A stretch of 64,000 nt of DNA from Bombus terrestris (taxonomy: Eukaryota > Arthropoda > Insecta > Hymenoptera > Apidae). This document shows, piece by piece, positions 14,975-29,249 of the stretch. The stretch is from assembly GCF_910591885.1 (NCBI RefSeq), contig NW_025963578.1:62001-126000 (forward strand), read 5' to 3'. The notes under the pieces are model-generated. The model was not told the DNA's origin, searched no databases, and worked only from the letters and a program-made list of their open reading frames with translations. The position numbers and the translations under genes were made by a program. Within the stretch, counting starts at the first letter, position 1. Each line of letters starts with the position of its first letter.

Positions 14975-15440
14975 CAACGTGGGACACCGTTGGACATCGT
15001 TGGACACCGTGGGACAACGTGGGACAACGTGGGACAACGTGGGACACCGTTGGACACCGTTGGACATCGTTGGACATCGTTGGACATCGTGGGACACCGT
15101 TGGACATCGTTGGACATCGTTGGACACCGTTGGACATCGTTGGACATCTTTGGACATCGTTGGACACCGTTGGACACCGTTGGACACCGTTGGACACCGT
15201 TGGACATCGGTGGACACCGTGGGACAACGTGGGACAACGTGGGACAACGTGGGACAACGTGGGACACCGTTGGACATCGTTGGACACCGTGGGACAACGT
15301 GGGACACCGTTGGACAACGTGGGACATCGTGGGACAACGTGGGACAACGTGGGACAACGTGGGACAACGTGGGACACCGTTGGACAACGTGGGACACCGT
15401 TAGACATCGTTGGACACCGTGGGACAACGTGGGACAACGT
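14975..15440 (+). repeat. Copy A of a 3920-bp-offset duplication
   Basis: It matches 18895-19360, including the rare tagacatcgt at 15401/19321. Just right of it the partner has lost 110 bp: the next shared marker, tggacatctt, is at 15621 here and 19431 there, an offset of 3810. Confidence 0.85.
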
Positions 15441-17260
15441 GGGACAACGTGGGACACCGTTGGACACCGTTGGACATCGTTGGACATCGTTGGACATCGT
15501 GGGACACCGTTGGACATCGTTGGACATCGTTGGACACCGTTGGACATCGTTGGACATCGTTGGACATCGTTGGACACCGTTGGACACCGTTGGACACCGT
15601 TGGACACCGTTGGACATCGGTGGACATCTTGGGACACCGTTGGACACCGTTGGACATCGTTGGACACCGTTGGACACCGTGGGACAACGTGGGACAACGT
15701 GGGACAACGTGGGACAACGTGGGACAACGTGGGACAACGTGGGACACCGTTGGACACCGTGGGACACCGTTGGACAACGTGGGACAACGTGGGACAACGT
15801 GGGACAACGTGGGACAACGTGGGACACCGTTGGACACCGTGGGACACCGTTGGACACCGTTGGACATCGTTGGACACCGTGGGACAACGTGGGACAACGT
15901 GGGACAACGTGGGACACAGTTGGACACCGTGGGACACCGTTGGACAACGTGGGACAACGTGGGACAACGTGGGACAACGTGGGACAACGTGGGACAACGT
16001 GGGACAACGTGGGACAACGTGGGACAACGTGGGACACCGTTGGACATCGTTGGACACCGTGGGACAACGTGGGACAACGTGGGACAACGTGGGACACCGT
16101 TGGACACCGTGGGACACCGTTGGACAACGTGGGACAACGTGGGACACCGTTGGACACCGTTGGACATCGGTGGACATCGTGGGACACCGTTGGACACCGT
16201 TGGACACCGTGGGACAACGTGGGACAACGTGGGACAACGTGGGACAACGTAGGACAACGTGGGACAACGTGGGACACCGTTGGACATCGTTGGACAACGT
16301 GGGACATCGTGGGACAACGTGGGACAACGTGGGACAACGTGGGACAACGTGGGACAACGTGGGACACCGTTGGACACCGTGGGACACCGTTGGACAACGT
16401 GGGACAACGTGGGACAACGTGGGACAACGTGGGACAACGTGGGACACCGTTGGACACCGTGGGACACCGTTGGACACCGTTGGACATCTTTGGACACCGT
16501 GGGACAACGTGGGACAACGTGGGACAACGTGGGAAACCATGGAACAACGTGGGACAACGTAGGACAACGTGGGACAACGTGGGACACCGTTGGACATCGT
16601 TGGACAACGTGGGACAACGTGGGACACCGTTGGACATCGTTGGACACCGTGGGACAACGTGGGACAACGTGGGACAACGTGGGACACCGTTGGACACCGT
16701 GGGACACCGTTGGACAACGTGGGACAACGTGGGACACCGTTGGACACCGTTGGACATCGGTGGACATCGTGGGACACCGTTGGACACCGTTGGACACCGT
16801 GGGACAACGTGGGACAACGTGGGACAACGTGGGACAACGTAGGACAACGTGGGACAACGTGGGACACCGTTGGACATCGTTGGACAACGTGGGACATCGT
16901 GGGACAACGTGGGACAACGTGGGACAACGTGGGACAACGTGGGACAACGTGGGACACCGTTGAACACCGTGGGACACCGTTGGACAACGTGGGACAACGT
17001 GGGACAACGTGGGACAACGTGGGACAACGTGGGACACCGTTGGACACCGTGGGACACCGTTGGACAACGTGGGACAACGTGGGACAACGTGGGACAACGT
17101 GGGACAACGTGGGACACCGTTGGACACCGTGGGACACCGTTGGACACCGTTGGACATCTTTGGACACCGTGGGACAACGTGGGACAACGTGGGACAACGT
17201 GGGAAACCATGGAACAACGTGGGACAACGTAGGACATCGTTGGACACCGTTGGACACCGT

Positions 17261-17520
17261 GGGACAACGTGGGACAACGTGGGACAACGTGGGACAACGT
17301 GGGACAACGTGGGACAACGTGGGACAACGTGGGACAAAGTGGGACAACGTGGGACAACGTGGGACAACGTGGGACAACGTGGGACAACGTGGGACAACGT
17401 GGGACAACGTGGGACAACGTGGGACAACGTGGGACAACGTGGGACAACGTGGGACAACGTGGGACAACGTGGGACAACGTGGGACAACGTGGGACAACGT
17501 GGGACAACGTGGGACACCGT
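17261..17520 (+). repeat. Long GGG-unit tract 4 (26 units, with gggacaaagt at 17331)
   Basis: Seven gA units precede the marker and a run of gA follows, closed by gC at 17511. The tract opens a block that is repeated about 3.1-3.2 kb to the right. Confidence 0.9.
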
Positions 17521-18770
17521 TGGACATCGTTGGACAACGTGGGACAACGTGGGACAACGTGGGACAACGTGGGACAACGTGGGACAACGTGGGACAACGT
17601 GGGACACCGTTGGACACCGTGGGACACCGTTGGACACCGTTGGACATCGTTGGACACCGTGGGACAACGTGGGACAACGTGGGACAACGTGGGACAACGT
17701 CGGACAACGTGGGACACCGTTGGACACCGTGGGACACCGTTGGACAACGTGGGACAACGTGGGACAACGTGGGACAACGTGGGACAACGTGGGACAACGT
17801 GGGACAACGTGGGACAACGTGGGACAACGTGGGACACCGTTGGACATCGTTGGACACCGTGGGACAACGTGGGACAACGTGGGACAACGTGGGACACCGT
17901 TGGACACCGTTGGACATCGTTGGACATCGTGGGACACCGTTGGACATCGTTGGACATCGTTGGACACCGTTGGACATCGTTGGACATCGTTGGACATCGT
18001 TGGACACCGTTGGACACCGTTGGACATCGTTGGACACCGTTGGACACCGTGGGACAACGTGGGACAACGTGGGACAACGTGGGACAACGTGGGACAACGT
18101 GGGACAACGTCGGACAACGTGGGACACCGTTGGACACCGTGGGACACCGTTGGACAACGTGGGACAACGTGGGACAACGTGGGACAACGTGGGACAACGT
18201 GGGACACCGTTGGACACCGTGGGACACCGTTGGACACCGTTGGACATCGTTGGACACCGTGGGACAACGTGGGACAACGTGGGACAACGTGGGACAACGT
18301 GGGACAACGTGGGACAACGTGGGACAACGTGGGACACCGTTGGACACCGTGGGACACCGTTGGACAACGTGGGACAACGTGGGACAACGTGGGACAACGT
18401 GGGACAACGTGGGACACCGTTGGACACCGTGGGACACCGTTGGACACCGTTGGACATCGTTGGACACCGTGGGACAACGTGGGACAACGTGGGACAACGT
18501 GGGAAACCATGGAACAACGTGGGACAACGTGGGACAACGTGGGACAACGTGGGACAACGTGGGACACCGTGGGACATCGTTGGACACCGTGGGACAACGT
18601 GGGACAACGTGGGACAACGTGGGACAACGTGGGACAACGTGGGACAACGTGGGACACCGTTGGACACCGTGGGACACCGTTGGACACCGTTGGACATCGT
18701 TGGACACCGTGGGACAACGTGGGACAACGTGGGACAACGTGGGAAACCATGGAACAACGTAGGACAACGT
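17261..18770 (+). repeat. Copy A of a 3.1-3.2 kb-offset duplication
   Basis: Shared markers are gggacaaagt (17331/20441), cggacaacgt (17701/20801), the gggaaaccat haplotypes (18501/21701, 18741/21941) and aggacaacgt (18761/21961). The offset grows from 3110 to 3200 bp across the block, so the partner contains about nine extra units, or this copy lost them. Confidence 0.85.
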
Positions 18771-18894
18771 GGGACAACGTGGGACAACGTGGGACACCGT
18801 TGGACACCGTGGGACACCGTTGGACAACGTGGGACAACGTGGGAAACCATGGAACAACGTGGGACAACGTGGGACAACGTGGGACAACGTGGGA

Positions 18895-19360
18895 CAACGT
18901 GGGACACCGTTGGACATCGTTGGACACCGTGGGACAACGTGGGACAACGTGGGACAACGTGGGAAACCGTTGGACACCGTTGGACATCGTTGGACATCGT
19001 TGGACATCGTGGGACACCGTTGGACATCGTTGGACATCGTTGGACACCGTTGGACATCGTTGGACATCGTTGGACATCGTTGGACACCGTTGGACACCGT
19101 TGGACACCGTTGGACACCGTTGGACATCGGTGGACACCGTGGGACAACGTGGGACAACGTGGGACAACGTGGGACAACGTGGGACACCGTTGGACATCGT
19201 TGGACACCGTGGGACAACGTGGGACACCGTTGGACAACGTGGGACATCGTGGGACAACGTGGGACAACGTGGGACAACGTGGGACAACGTGGGACACCGT
19301 TGGACAACGTGGGACACCGTTAGACATCGTTGGACACCGTGGGACAACGTGGGACAACGT
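18895..19360 (+). repeat. Copy B of the 3920-bp-offset duplication
   Basis: This is the partner of 14975-15440. A private gggaaaccgt at 18961 replaces gC. It resembles the first half of the gggaaaccat haplotype but is not followed by ggaacaacgt. Confidence 0.85.
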
Positions 19361-19550
19361 GGGACATCGTTGGACATCGTTGGACACCGTTGGACACCGT
19401 TGGACACCGTTGGACACCGTTGGACATCGGTGGACATCTTGGGACACCGTTGGACACCGTTGGACATCGTTGGACACCGTTGGACACCGTGGGACAACGT
19501 GGGACAACGTGGGACAACGTGGGACAACGTGGGACAACGTGGGACAACGT

Positions 19551-20440
19551 GGGACACCGTTGGACACCGTGGGACACCGTTGGACAACGTGGGACAACGT
19601 GGGACAACGTGGGACAACGTGGGACAACGTGGGACAACGTGGGACAACGTGGGACAACGTGGGACAACGTGGGACACCGTTGGACATCGTTGGACACCGT
19701 GGGACAACGTGGGACAACGTGGGACAACGTGGGACACCGTTGGACACCGTGGGACACCGTTGGACAACGTGGGACAACGTGGGACACCGTTGGACACCGT
19801 TGGACATCGGTGGACATCGTGGGACACCGTTGGACACCGTTGGACACCGTGGGACAACGTGGGACAACGTGGGACAACGTGGGACAACGTAGGACAACGT
19901 GGGACAACGTGGGACACCGTTGGACATCGTTGGACAACGTGGGACATCGTGGGACAACGTGGGACAACGTGGGACAACGTGGGACAACGTGGGACAACGT
20001 GGGACACCGTTGAACACCGTGGGACACCGTTGGACAACGTGGGACAACGTGGGACAACGTGGGACAACGTGGGACAACGTGGGACACCGTTGGACACCGT
20101 GGGACACCGTTGGACACCGTTGGACATCGTTGGACACCGTGGGACAACGTGGGACAACGTGGGACAACGTGGGAAACCATGGAACAACGTGGGACAACGT
20201 GGGACAACGTGGGACAACGTGGGACACCGTTGGACATCGTTGGACACCGTGGGACAACGTGGGACAACGTGGGACACCGTTGGACACCGTTGGACATCGT
20301 TGGACACCGTTGGACACCGTGGGACACCGTTGGACACCGTTGGACATCGTTGGACACCGTTGGACACCGTGGGACAACGTGGGACAACGTGGGACAACGT
20401 GGGACAACGTGGGACAACGTGGGACAACGTGGGACAACGT
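19551..20440 (+). repeat. Copy A of a 2890/2900-bp-offset duplication
   Basis: It matches 22451-23330 through aggacaacgt (19891/22781), tgaacaccgt (20011/22901) and the gggaaaccat haplotype (20171/23061). A one-unit difference in a gA run (eight against seven) moves the offset from 2900 to 2890. Identity ends where this copy has gggacaaagt at 20441 and the partner has gC. Confidence 0.87.
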
Positions 20441-20630
20441 GGGACAAAGTGGGACAACGTGGGACAACGTGGGACAACGTGGGACAACGTGGGACAACGT
20501 GGGACAACGTGGGACAACGTGGGACAACGTGGGACAACGTGGGACAACGTGGGACAACGTGGGACAACGTGGGACAACGTGGGACAACGTGGGACAACGT
20601 GGGACAACGTGGGACAACGTGGGACACCGT
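20371..20630 (+). repeat. Long GGG-unit tract 5 (26 units, with gggacaaagt at 20441)
   Basis: It has the same length and layout as the tract at 17261. The 2890-bp duplication breaks inside this tract, so its partner near 23.26 kb keeps only the first seven gA units. Confidence 0.9.
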
Positions 20631-21970
20631 TGGACATCGTTGGACAACGTGGGACAACGTGGGACAACGTGGGACAACGTGGGACAACGTGGGACAACGT
20701 GGGACACCGTTGGACACCGTGGGACACCGTTGGACACCGTTGGACATCGTTGGACACCGTGGGACAACGTGGGACAACGTGGGACAACGTGGGACAACGT
20801 CGGACAACGTGGGACACCGTTGGACACCGTGGGACACCGTTGGACAACGTGGGACAACGTGGGACAACGTGGGACAACGTGGGACAACGTGGGACACCGT
20901 GGGACAACGTGGGACAACGTGGGACAACGTGGGACAACGTGGGACAACGTGGGACAACGTGGGACAACGTGGGACAACGTGGGACAACGTGGGACAACGT
21001 GGGACAACGTGGGACAACGTGGGACAACGTGGGACACCGTTGGACATCGTTGGACACCGTGGGACAACGTGGGACAACGTGGGACAACGTGGGACACCGT
21101 TGGACACCGTTGGACATCGTTGGACATCGTGGGACACCGTTGGACATCGTTGGACATCGTTGGACACCGTTGGACATCGTTGGACATCGTTGGACATCGT
21201 TGGACACCGTTGGACACCGTTGGACATCGTTGGACACCGTTGGACACCGTGGGACAACGTGGGACAACGTGGGACAACGTGGGACAACGTGGGACAACGT
21301 GGGACAACGTCGGACAACGTGGGACACCGTTGGACACCGTGGGACACCGTTGGACAACGTGGGACAACGTGGGACAACGTGGGACAACGTGGGACAACGT
21401 GGGACACCGTTGGACACCGTGGGACACCGTTGGACACCGTTGGACATCGTTGGACACCGTGGGACAACGTGGGACAACGTGGGACAACGTGGGACAACGT
21501 GGGACAACGTGGGACAACGTGGGACAACGTGGGACACCGTTGGACACCGTGGGACACCGTTGGACAACGTGGGACAACGTGGGACAACGTGGGACAACGT
21601 GGGACAACGTGGGACACCGTTGGACACCGTGGGACACCGTTGGACACCGTTGGACATCGTTGGACACCGTGGGACAACGTGGGACAACGTGGGACAACGT
21701 GGGAAACCATGGAACAACGTGGGACAACGTGGGACAACGTGGGACAACGTGGGACAACGTGGGACACCGTTGGACATCGTTGGACACCGTGGGACAACGT
21801 GGGACAACGTGGGACAACGTGGGACAACGTGGGACAACGTGGGACAACGTGGGACACCGTTGGACACCGTGGGACACCGTTGGACACCGTTGGACATCGT
21901 TGGACACCGTGGGACAACGTGGGACAACGTGGGACAACGTGGGAAACCATGGAACAACGTAGGACAACGT
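20371..21970 (+). repeat. Copy B of the 3.1-3.2 kb-offset duplication
   Basis: This is the partner of 17261-18770. A point difference is the gT unit at 18571 in the left copy against tT at 21771 here. Confidence 0.85.
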
Positions 21971-22450
21971 GGGACAACGTGGGACAACGTGGGACACCGT
22001 TGGACATCGTTGGACACCGTGGGACAACGTGGGACAACGTGGAACAACGTGGGACATCGTTGGACACCGTTGGACACCGTTGGACACCGTTGGACACCGT
22101 TGGACATCGGTGGACATCGTGGGACACCGTTGGACACCGTTCGACACCGTGGGACAACGTGGGACAACGTGGGACAACGTGGGACACCATTGGACACCGT
22201 GGGACAACGTGGGACAACGTGGGACAACGTGGGACAACGTGGGACAACGTGGGACAACGTGGGACAACGTGGGACAACGTGGGACACCGTTGGACACCGT
22301 GGGACACCGTTGGACAACGTGGGACAACGTGGGACAACGTGGGACAACGTGGGACAACGTGGGACACCGTTGGACACCGTGGGACACCGTTGGACACCGT
22401 TGGACATCGTTGGACACCGTGGGACAACGTGGGACAACGTGGGACAACGT

Positions 22451-23330
22451 GGGACACCGTTGGACACCGTGGGACACCGTTGGACAACGTGGGACAACGT
22501 GGGACAACGTGGGACAACGTGGGACAACGTGGGACAACGTGGGACAACGTGGGACAACGTGGGACACCGTTGGACATCGTTGGACACCGTGGGACAACGT
22601 GGGACAACGTGGGACAACGTGGGACACCGTTGGACACCGTGGGACACCGTTGGACAACGTGGGACAACGTGGGACACCGTTGGACACCGTTGGACATCGG
22701 GGGACATCGTGGGACACCGTTGGACACCGTTGGACACCGTGGGACAACGTGGGACAACGTGGGACAACGTGGGACAACGTAGGACAACGTGGGACAACGT
22801 GGGACACCGTTGGACATCGTTGGACAACGTGGGACATCGTGGGACAACGTGGGACAACGTGGGACAACGTGGGACAACGTGGGACAACGTGGGACACCGT
22901 TGAACACCGTGGGACACCGTTGGACAACGTGGAACAACGTGGGACAACGTGGGACAACGTGGGACAACGTGGGACACCGTTGGACACCGTGGGACACCGT
23001 TGGACACCGTTGGACATCGTTGGACACCGTGGGACAACGTGGGACAACGTGGGACAACGTGGGAAACCATGGAACAACGTGGGACAACGTGGGACAACGT
23101 GGGACAACGTGGGACACCGTTGGACATCGTTGGACACCGTGGGACAACGTGGGACAACGTGGGACACCGTTGGACACCGTTGGACATCGTTGGACACCGT
23201 TGGACACCGTGGGACACCGTTGGACACCGTTGGACATCGTTGGACACCGTTGGACACCGTGGGACAACGTGGGACAACGTGGGACAACGTGGGACAACGT
23301 GGGACAACGTGGGACAACGTGGGACAACGT
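22451..23330 (+). repeat. Copy B of the 2890/2900-bp-offset duplication
   Basis: This is the partner of 19551-20440. The unit after tggacatcgg reads gggacatcgt at 22701 rather than tggacatcgt (19811), a single private difference. Confidence 0.87.
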
Positions 23331-23354
23331 GGGACACCGTTGGACATCGTTGGA

Positions 23355-24855
23355 CATCGTTGGACACCGTTGGACATCGTTGGACATCGTTGGACACCGT
23401 GGGACAACGTGGGACAACGTGGGACAACGTGGGACATCGTGGGACAACGTGGGACAACGTGGGACAACGTGGGACAACGTGGGACAACGTGGGACACCGT
23501 TGGACAACGTGGGACACCGTTGGACATCGTTGGACACCGTGGGACAACGTGGGACAACGTGGGACAACGTGGGACACCGTTGGACACCGTTGGACATCGT
23601 TGGACACCGTGGGACAACGTGGGACAACGTGGGACAACGTGGGACAACGTGGGACAACGTGGGACAACGTGGGACAACGTGGGACATCGTGGGACAACGT
23701 GGGACAACGTGGGACATCGTGGGACAACGTGGGACACCGTTGGACAACGTGGGACACCGTTGGACATCGTTGGACACCGTGGGACAACGTGGGACAACGT
23801 GGGACAACGTGGGACACCGTTGGACACCGTTGGACATCGTTGGACATCGTTGGACATCGTGGGACACCGTTGGACATCGTTGGACATCGTTGGACACCGT
23901 TGGACATCGTTGGACATCGTTGGACATCGTTGGACACCGTTGGACACCGTTGGACACCGTTGGACACCGTTGGACATCGGTGGACATCGTGGGACACCGT
24001 TGGACACCGTTGGACATCGTTGGACACCGTTGGACACCGTGGGACAACGTGGGACAACGTGGGACAACGTGGGACAACGTGGGACAACGTGGGACAACGT
24101 GGGACAACGTGGGACACCGTTGGACACCGTGGGACACCGTTGGACAACGTGGGACAACGTGGGACAACGTGGGACAACGTGGGACAACGTGGGACACCGT
24201 TGGACACCGTGGGACACCGTTGGACACCGTTGGACATCGTTGGACACCGTGGGACAACGTGGGACAACGTGGGACAACGTGGGAAACCATGGAACAACGT
24301 GGGACAACGTGGGACAACGTGGGACAACGTGGGACAACGTGGGACACCGTTGGACATCGTTGGACACCGTGGGACAACGTGGGACAACGTGGGACAACGT
24401 GGGACACCGTTGGACACCGTGGGACACCGTTGGACAACGTGGGACAACGTGGGACAACGTGGGACAACGTGGGACAACGTGGGACAACGTGGGACAACGT
24501 GGGACAACGTGGGACAACGTGGGACACCGTTGGACACCGTGGGACACCGTTGGACAACGTGGGACAACGTGGGACAACGTGGGACAACGTGGGACAACGT
24601 GGGACACCGTTGGACACCGTGGGACACCGTTGGACACCGTTGGACATCGTTGGACACCGTGGGACAACGTGGGACAACGTGGGACAACGTAGGAAACCAT
24701 GGAACAACGTAGGACAACGTGGGACAACGTGGGACAACGTGGGACACCGTTGGACATCGTTGGACACCGTGGGACAACGTGGAACAACGTGGGACATCGT
24801 TGGACACCGTTGGACACCGTTGGACATCGGTGGACATCGTGGGACACCGTGGGAC
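23355..24855 (+). repeat. Copy A of a 1810/1820-bp-offset duplication
   Basis: It matches 25175-26665. Shared markers are the gggaaaccat haplotype (24281/26091), aggaaaccat (24691/26501), ggaacaacgt (24781/26591) and tggacatcgg (24821/26631). The offset changes by one unit near 23781/25601, where three gA units here face two in the partner. Confidence 0.9.
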
Positions 24856-24879
24856 ACCGTTGGACATCGTGGGACAACG

Positions 24880-25175
24880 TGGGACAACGTGGGACAACGT
24901 GGGACAACGTGGGACAACGTCGGACAACGTGGGACACCGTTGGACACCGTGGGACACCGTTGGACAACGTGGGACAACGTGGGACAACGTGGGACAACGT
25001 GGGACAACGTGGGACACCGTGGGACAACGTGGGACAACGTGGGACAACGTGGGACCACGTGGGACAACGTGGGACAACGTGGGACAACGTGGGACAACGT
25101 GGGACAACGTGGGACACCGTTGGACATCGTTGGACACCGTGGGACAACGTGGGACAACGTGGGACAACGTGGGAC
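24880..25175 (+). repeat. Segment between the 1.8-kb copies, shared with 37.02-37.32 kb
   Basis: This stretch separates the two 1.8-kb copies. Unit by unit it matches 37018-37313, including cggacaacgt (24921/37059) and the otherwise unseen gggaccacgt (25051/37189). The two are 12,138 bp apart, so this looks like a transfer between distant parts of the array or a remnant of an older, larger duplication. Confidence 0.8.
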
Positions 25176-26665
25176 ACCGTTGGACACCGTTGGACATCGT
25201 TGGACATCGTTGGACACCGTGGGACAACGTGGGACAACGTGGGACAACGTGGGACATCGTGGGACAACGTGGGACAACGTGGGACAACGTGGGACAACGT
25301 GGGACAACGTGGGACACCGTTGGACAACGTGGGACACCGTTGGACATCGTTGGACACCGTGGGACAACGTGGGACAACGTGGGACAACGTGGGACACCGT
25401 TGGACACCGTTGGACATCGTTGGACACCGTGGGACAACGTGGGACAACGTGGGACAACGTGGGACAACGTGGGACAACGTGGGACAACGTGGGACAACGT
25501 GGGACATCGTGGGACAACGTGGGACAACGTGGGACAACGTGGGACAACGTGGGACACCGTTGGACAACGTGGGACACCGTTGGACATCGTTGGACACCGT
25601 GGGACAACGTGGGACAACGTGGGACACCGTTGGACACCGTTGGACATCGTTGGACATCGTTGGACATCGTGGGACACCGTTGGACATCGTTGGACATCGT
25701 TGGACACCGTTGGACATCGTTGGACATCGTTGGACATCGTTGGACACCGTTGGACACCGTTGGACACCGTTGGACACCGTTGGACATCGGTGGACATCGT
25801 GGGACACCGTTGGACACCGTTGGACATCGTTGGACACCGTTGGACACCGTGGGACAACGTGGGACAACGTGGGACAACGTGGGACAACGTGGGACAACGT
25901 GGGACAACGTGGGACAACGTGGGACACCGTTGGACACCGTGGGACACCGTTGGACAACGTGGGACAACGTGGGACAACGTGGGACAACGTGGGACAACGT
26001 GGGACACCGTTGGACACCGTGGGACACCGTTGGACACCGTTGGACATCGTTGGACACCGTGGGACAACGTGGGACAACGTGGGACAACGTGGGAAACCAT
26101 GGAACAACGTGGGACAACGTGGGACAACGTGGGACAACGTGGGACAACGTGGGACACCGTTGGACATCGTTGGACACCGTGGGACAACGTGGGACAACGT
26201 GGGACAACGTGGGACACCGTTGGACACCGTGGGACACCGTTGGACAACGTGGGACAACGTGGGACAACGTGGGACAACGTGGGACAACGTGGGACAACGT
26301 GGGACAACGTGGGACAACGTGGGACAACGTGGGACACCGTTGGACACCGGGGGACACCGTTGGACAACGTGGGACAACGTGGGACAACGTGGGACAACGT
26401 GGGACAACGTGGGACACCGTTGGACACCGTGGGACACCGTTGGACACCGTTGGACATCGTTGGACACCGTGGGACAACGTGGGACAACGTGGGACAACGT
26501 AGGAAACCATGGAACAACGTAGGACAACGTGGGACAACGTGGGACAACGTGGGACACCGTTGGACATCGTTGGACACCGTGGGACAACGTGGAACAACGT
26601 GGGACATCGTTGGACACCGTTGGACACCGTTGGACATCGGTGGACATCGTGGGACACCGTGGGAC
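25175..26665 (+). repeat. Copy B of the 1810/1820-bp-offset duplication
   Basis: This is the partner of 23355-24855. It carries a private tggacaccgg at 26341 (last base g). The first copy lacks it at 24531, but the 5109-bp duplicate of this region carries it at 31450. This orders the two events. Confidence 0.9.
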
Positions 26666-28970
26666 AACGTGGGACAACGTGGGACAACGTGGGACAACGT
26701 GGGACAACGTGGGACACCGTTGGACATCGTTGGACACCGTGGGACACCGTTGGACATCGGTGGACATCGTGGGACACCGTTGGACACCGTTGGACATCGT
26801 TGGACACCGTTGGACACCGTGGGACAACGTGGGACACCGTTGGACAACGTGGGACAACGTGGGACAACGTGGGACAACGTGGGACACCGTTGGACACCGT
26901 GGGACACCTTTGGACACCGTTGGACATCGTTGGACACCGTGGGACAACGTGGGACAACGTGGGACAACGTGGGACAACGTGGGACACCGTAGGACAACGT
27001 GGGACAACGTGGGACAACGTGGGGCAACGTGGGACACCGTTGGACACCGTGGGACACCGTTGGACACCGTTGGACATCGTTGGACACCGTGGGACAACGT
27101 GGGACACCGTTGGACACCGTGGGACAACGTGGGACAACGTGGGACAACGTGGGACAACGTGGGACAACGTGGGACAACGTGGGACAACGTGGGACACCGT
27201 TGGACACCGTGGGACACCGTTGGACAACGTGGGACAACGTGGGACAACGTGGGACACCGTTGGACATCGTTGGACACCGTGGGACAACGTGGAACAACGT
27301 GGGACATCGTTGGACACCGTTGGACACCGTTGGACACCGTTGGACACCGTTGGACATCGGTGGACATCGTGGGACACCGTGGGACAACGTGGGACAACGT
27401 GGGACAACGTGGGACAACGTGGGACTACGTGGGACACCGTTGGACATCGTTGGACACCGTGGGACACCGTTGGACATCGGTGGACATCGTGGGACACCGT
27501 TGGACACCGTTGGACATCGTTGGACACCGTTGGACACCGTGGGACAACGTGGGACACCGTTGGACAACGTGGGACAACGTGGGACAACGTGGGACAACGT
27601 GGGACACCGTTGGACACCGTGGGACACCTTTGGACACCGTTGGACATCGTTGGACACCGTGGGACAACGTGGAACAACGTGGGACAACGTGGGACACCGT
27701 TGGACACCGTTGGACATCGTTGGACATCGTTGGACATCGTGGGACACCGTTGGACATCGTTGGACATCGTTGGACACCGTTGGACATCGTTGGACATCGT
27801 TGGACATCGTTGGACACCGTTGGACACCGTTGGACACCGTTGGACACCGTTGGACATCGGTGGACATCGTGGGACACCGTTGGACACCGTTGGACATCGT
27901 TGGACACCGTTGGACACCGTGGGACAACGTGGGACAACGTGGGACAACGTGGGACAACGTGGGACAACGTGGGACAACGTGGGACAACGTGGGACACCGT
28001 TGGACACCGTGGGACACCGTTGGACAACGTGGGACAACGTGGGACAACGTGGGACAACGTGGGACAACGTGGGACACCGTTGGACACCGTGGGACACCGT
28101 TGGACACCGTTGGACATCGTTGGACACCGTGGGACAACGTGGGACAACGTGGGACAACGTGGGACACCGTTGGACACCGTGGGACACCGTTGGACAACGT
28201 GGGACAACGTGGGACAACGTGGGACAACGTGGGACAACGTGGGACAACGTGGGACAACGTGGGACAACGTGGGACACCGTTGGACATCGTGGGACACCGT
28301 GGGACAACGTGGGACAACGTGGGACAACGTGGGACACCGTTGGACACCGTGGGACACCGTTGGACAACGTGGGACAACGGGGGACACCGTTGGACACCGT
28401 TGGACATCGGTGGACATCGTGGGACACCGTTGGACACCGTTGGACACCGTGGGACAACGTGGGACAACGTGGGACAACGTGGGACAACGTAGGACAACGT
28501 GGGACAACGTGGGACACCGTTGGACATCGTTGGACAACGTGGGACATCGTGGGACAACGTGGGACAACGTGGGACAACGTGGGACAACGTGGGACAACGT
28601 GGGACACCGTTGAACACCGTGGGACACCGTTGGACAACGTGGGACAACGTGGGACAACGTGGGACAACGTGGGACAACGTGGGACACCGTTGGACACCGT
28701 GGGACACCGTTGGACACCGTTGGACATCGTTGGACACCGTGGGACAACGTGGGACAACGTGGGACAACGTGGGAAACCATGGAACAACGTGGGACAACGT
28801 GGGACAACGTGGGACAACGTGGGACACCGTTGGACATCGTTGGACACCGTGGGACAACGTGGGACAACGTGGGACACCGTTGGACACCGTTGGACATCGT
28901 TGGACACCGTTGGACACCGTGGGACACCGTTGGACACCGTTGGACATCGTTGGACACCGTTGGACACCGT

Positions 28971-29240
28971 GGGACAACGTGGGACAACGTGGGACAACGT
29001 GGGACAACGTGGGACAACGTGGGACAACGTGGGACAACGTGGGACAAAGTGGGACAACGTGGGACAACGTGGGACAACGTGGGACAACGTGGGACAACGT
29101 GGGACAACGTGGGACAACGTGGGACAACGTGGGACAACGTGGGACAACGTGGGACAACGTGGGACAACGTGGGACAACGTGGGAAAACGTGGGACAACGT
29201 GGGACAACGTGGGACAACGTGGGACAACGTGGGACACCGT
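28971..29240 (+). repeat. Long GGG-unit tract 6 (27 units)
   Basis: It contains gggacaaagt at 29041 and gggaaaacgt at 29181, and ends at the nine-base unit. It is the longest such tract together with its duplicate at 34080. Confidence 0.9.
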
Positions 29241-29249
29241 TGGACACGT
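29241..29249 (+). repeat. Nine-base unit tggacacgt (register slip 1)
   Basis: One base is missing from a tC unit, so all downstream units start one base earlier in the coordinate grid. It is copied at 34350 by the 5109-bp duplication. Confidence 0.98.

Noticed and set aside
29241..29249. Frameshift in a gene
   Set aside because: The missing base is a register slip in a non-coding satellite. Frames stay open across it because all registers are stop-free.
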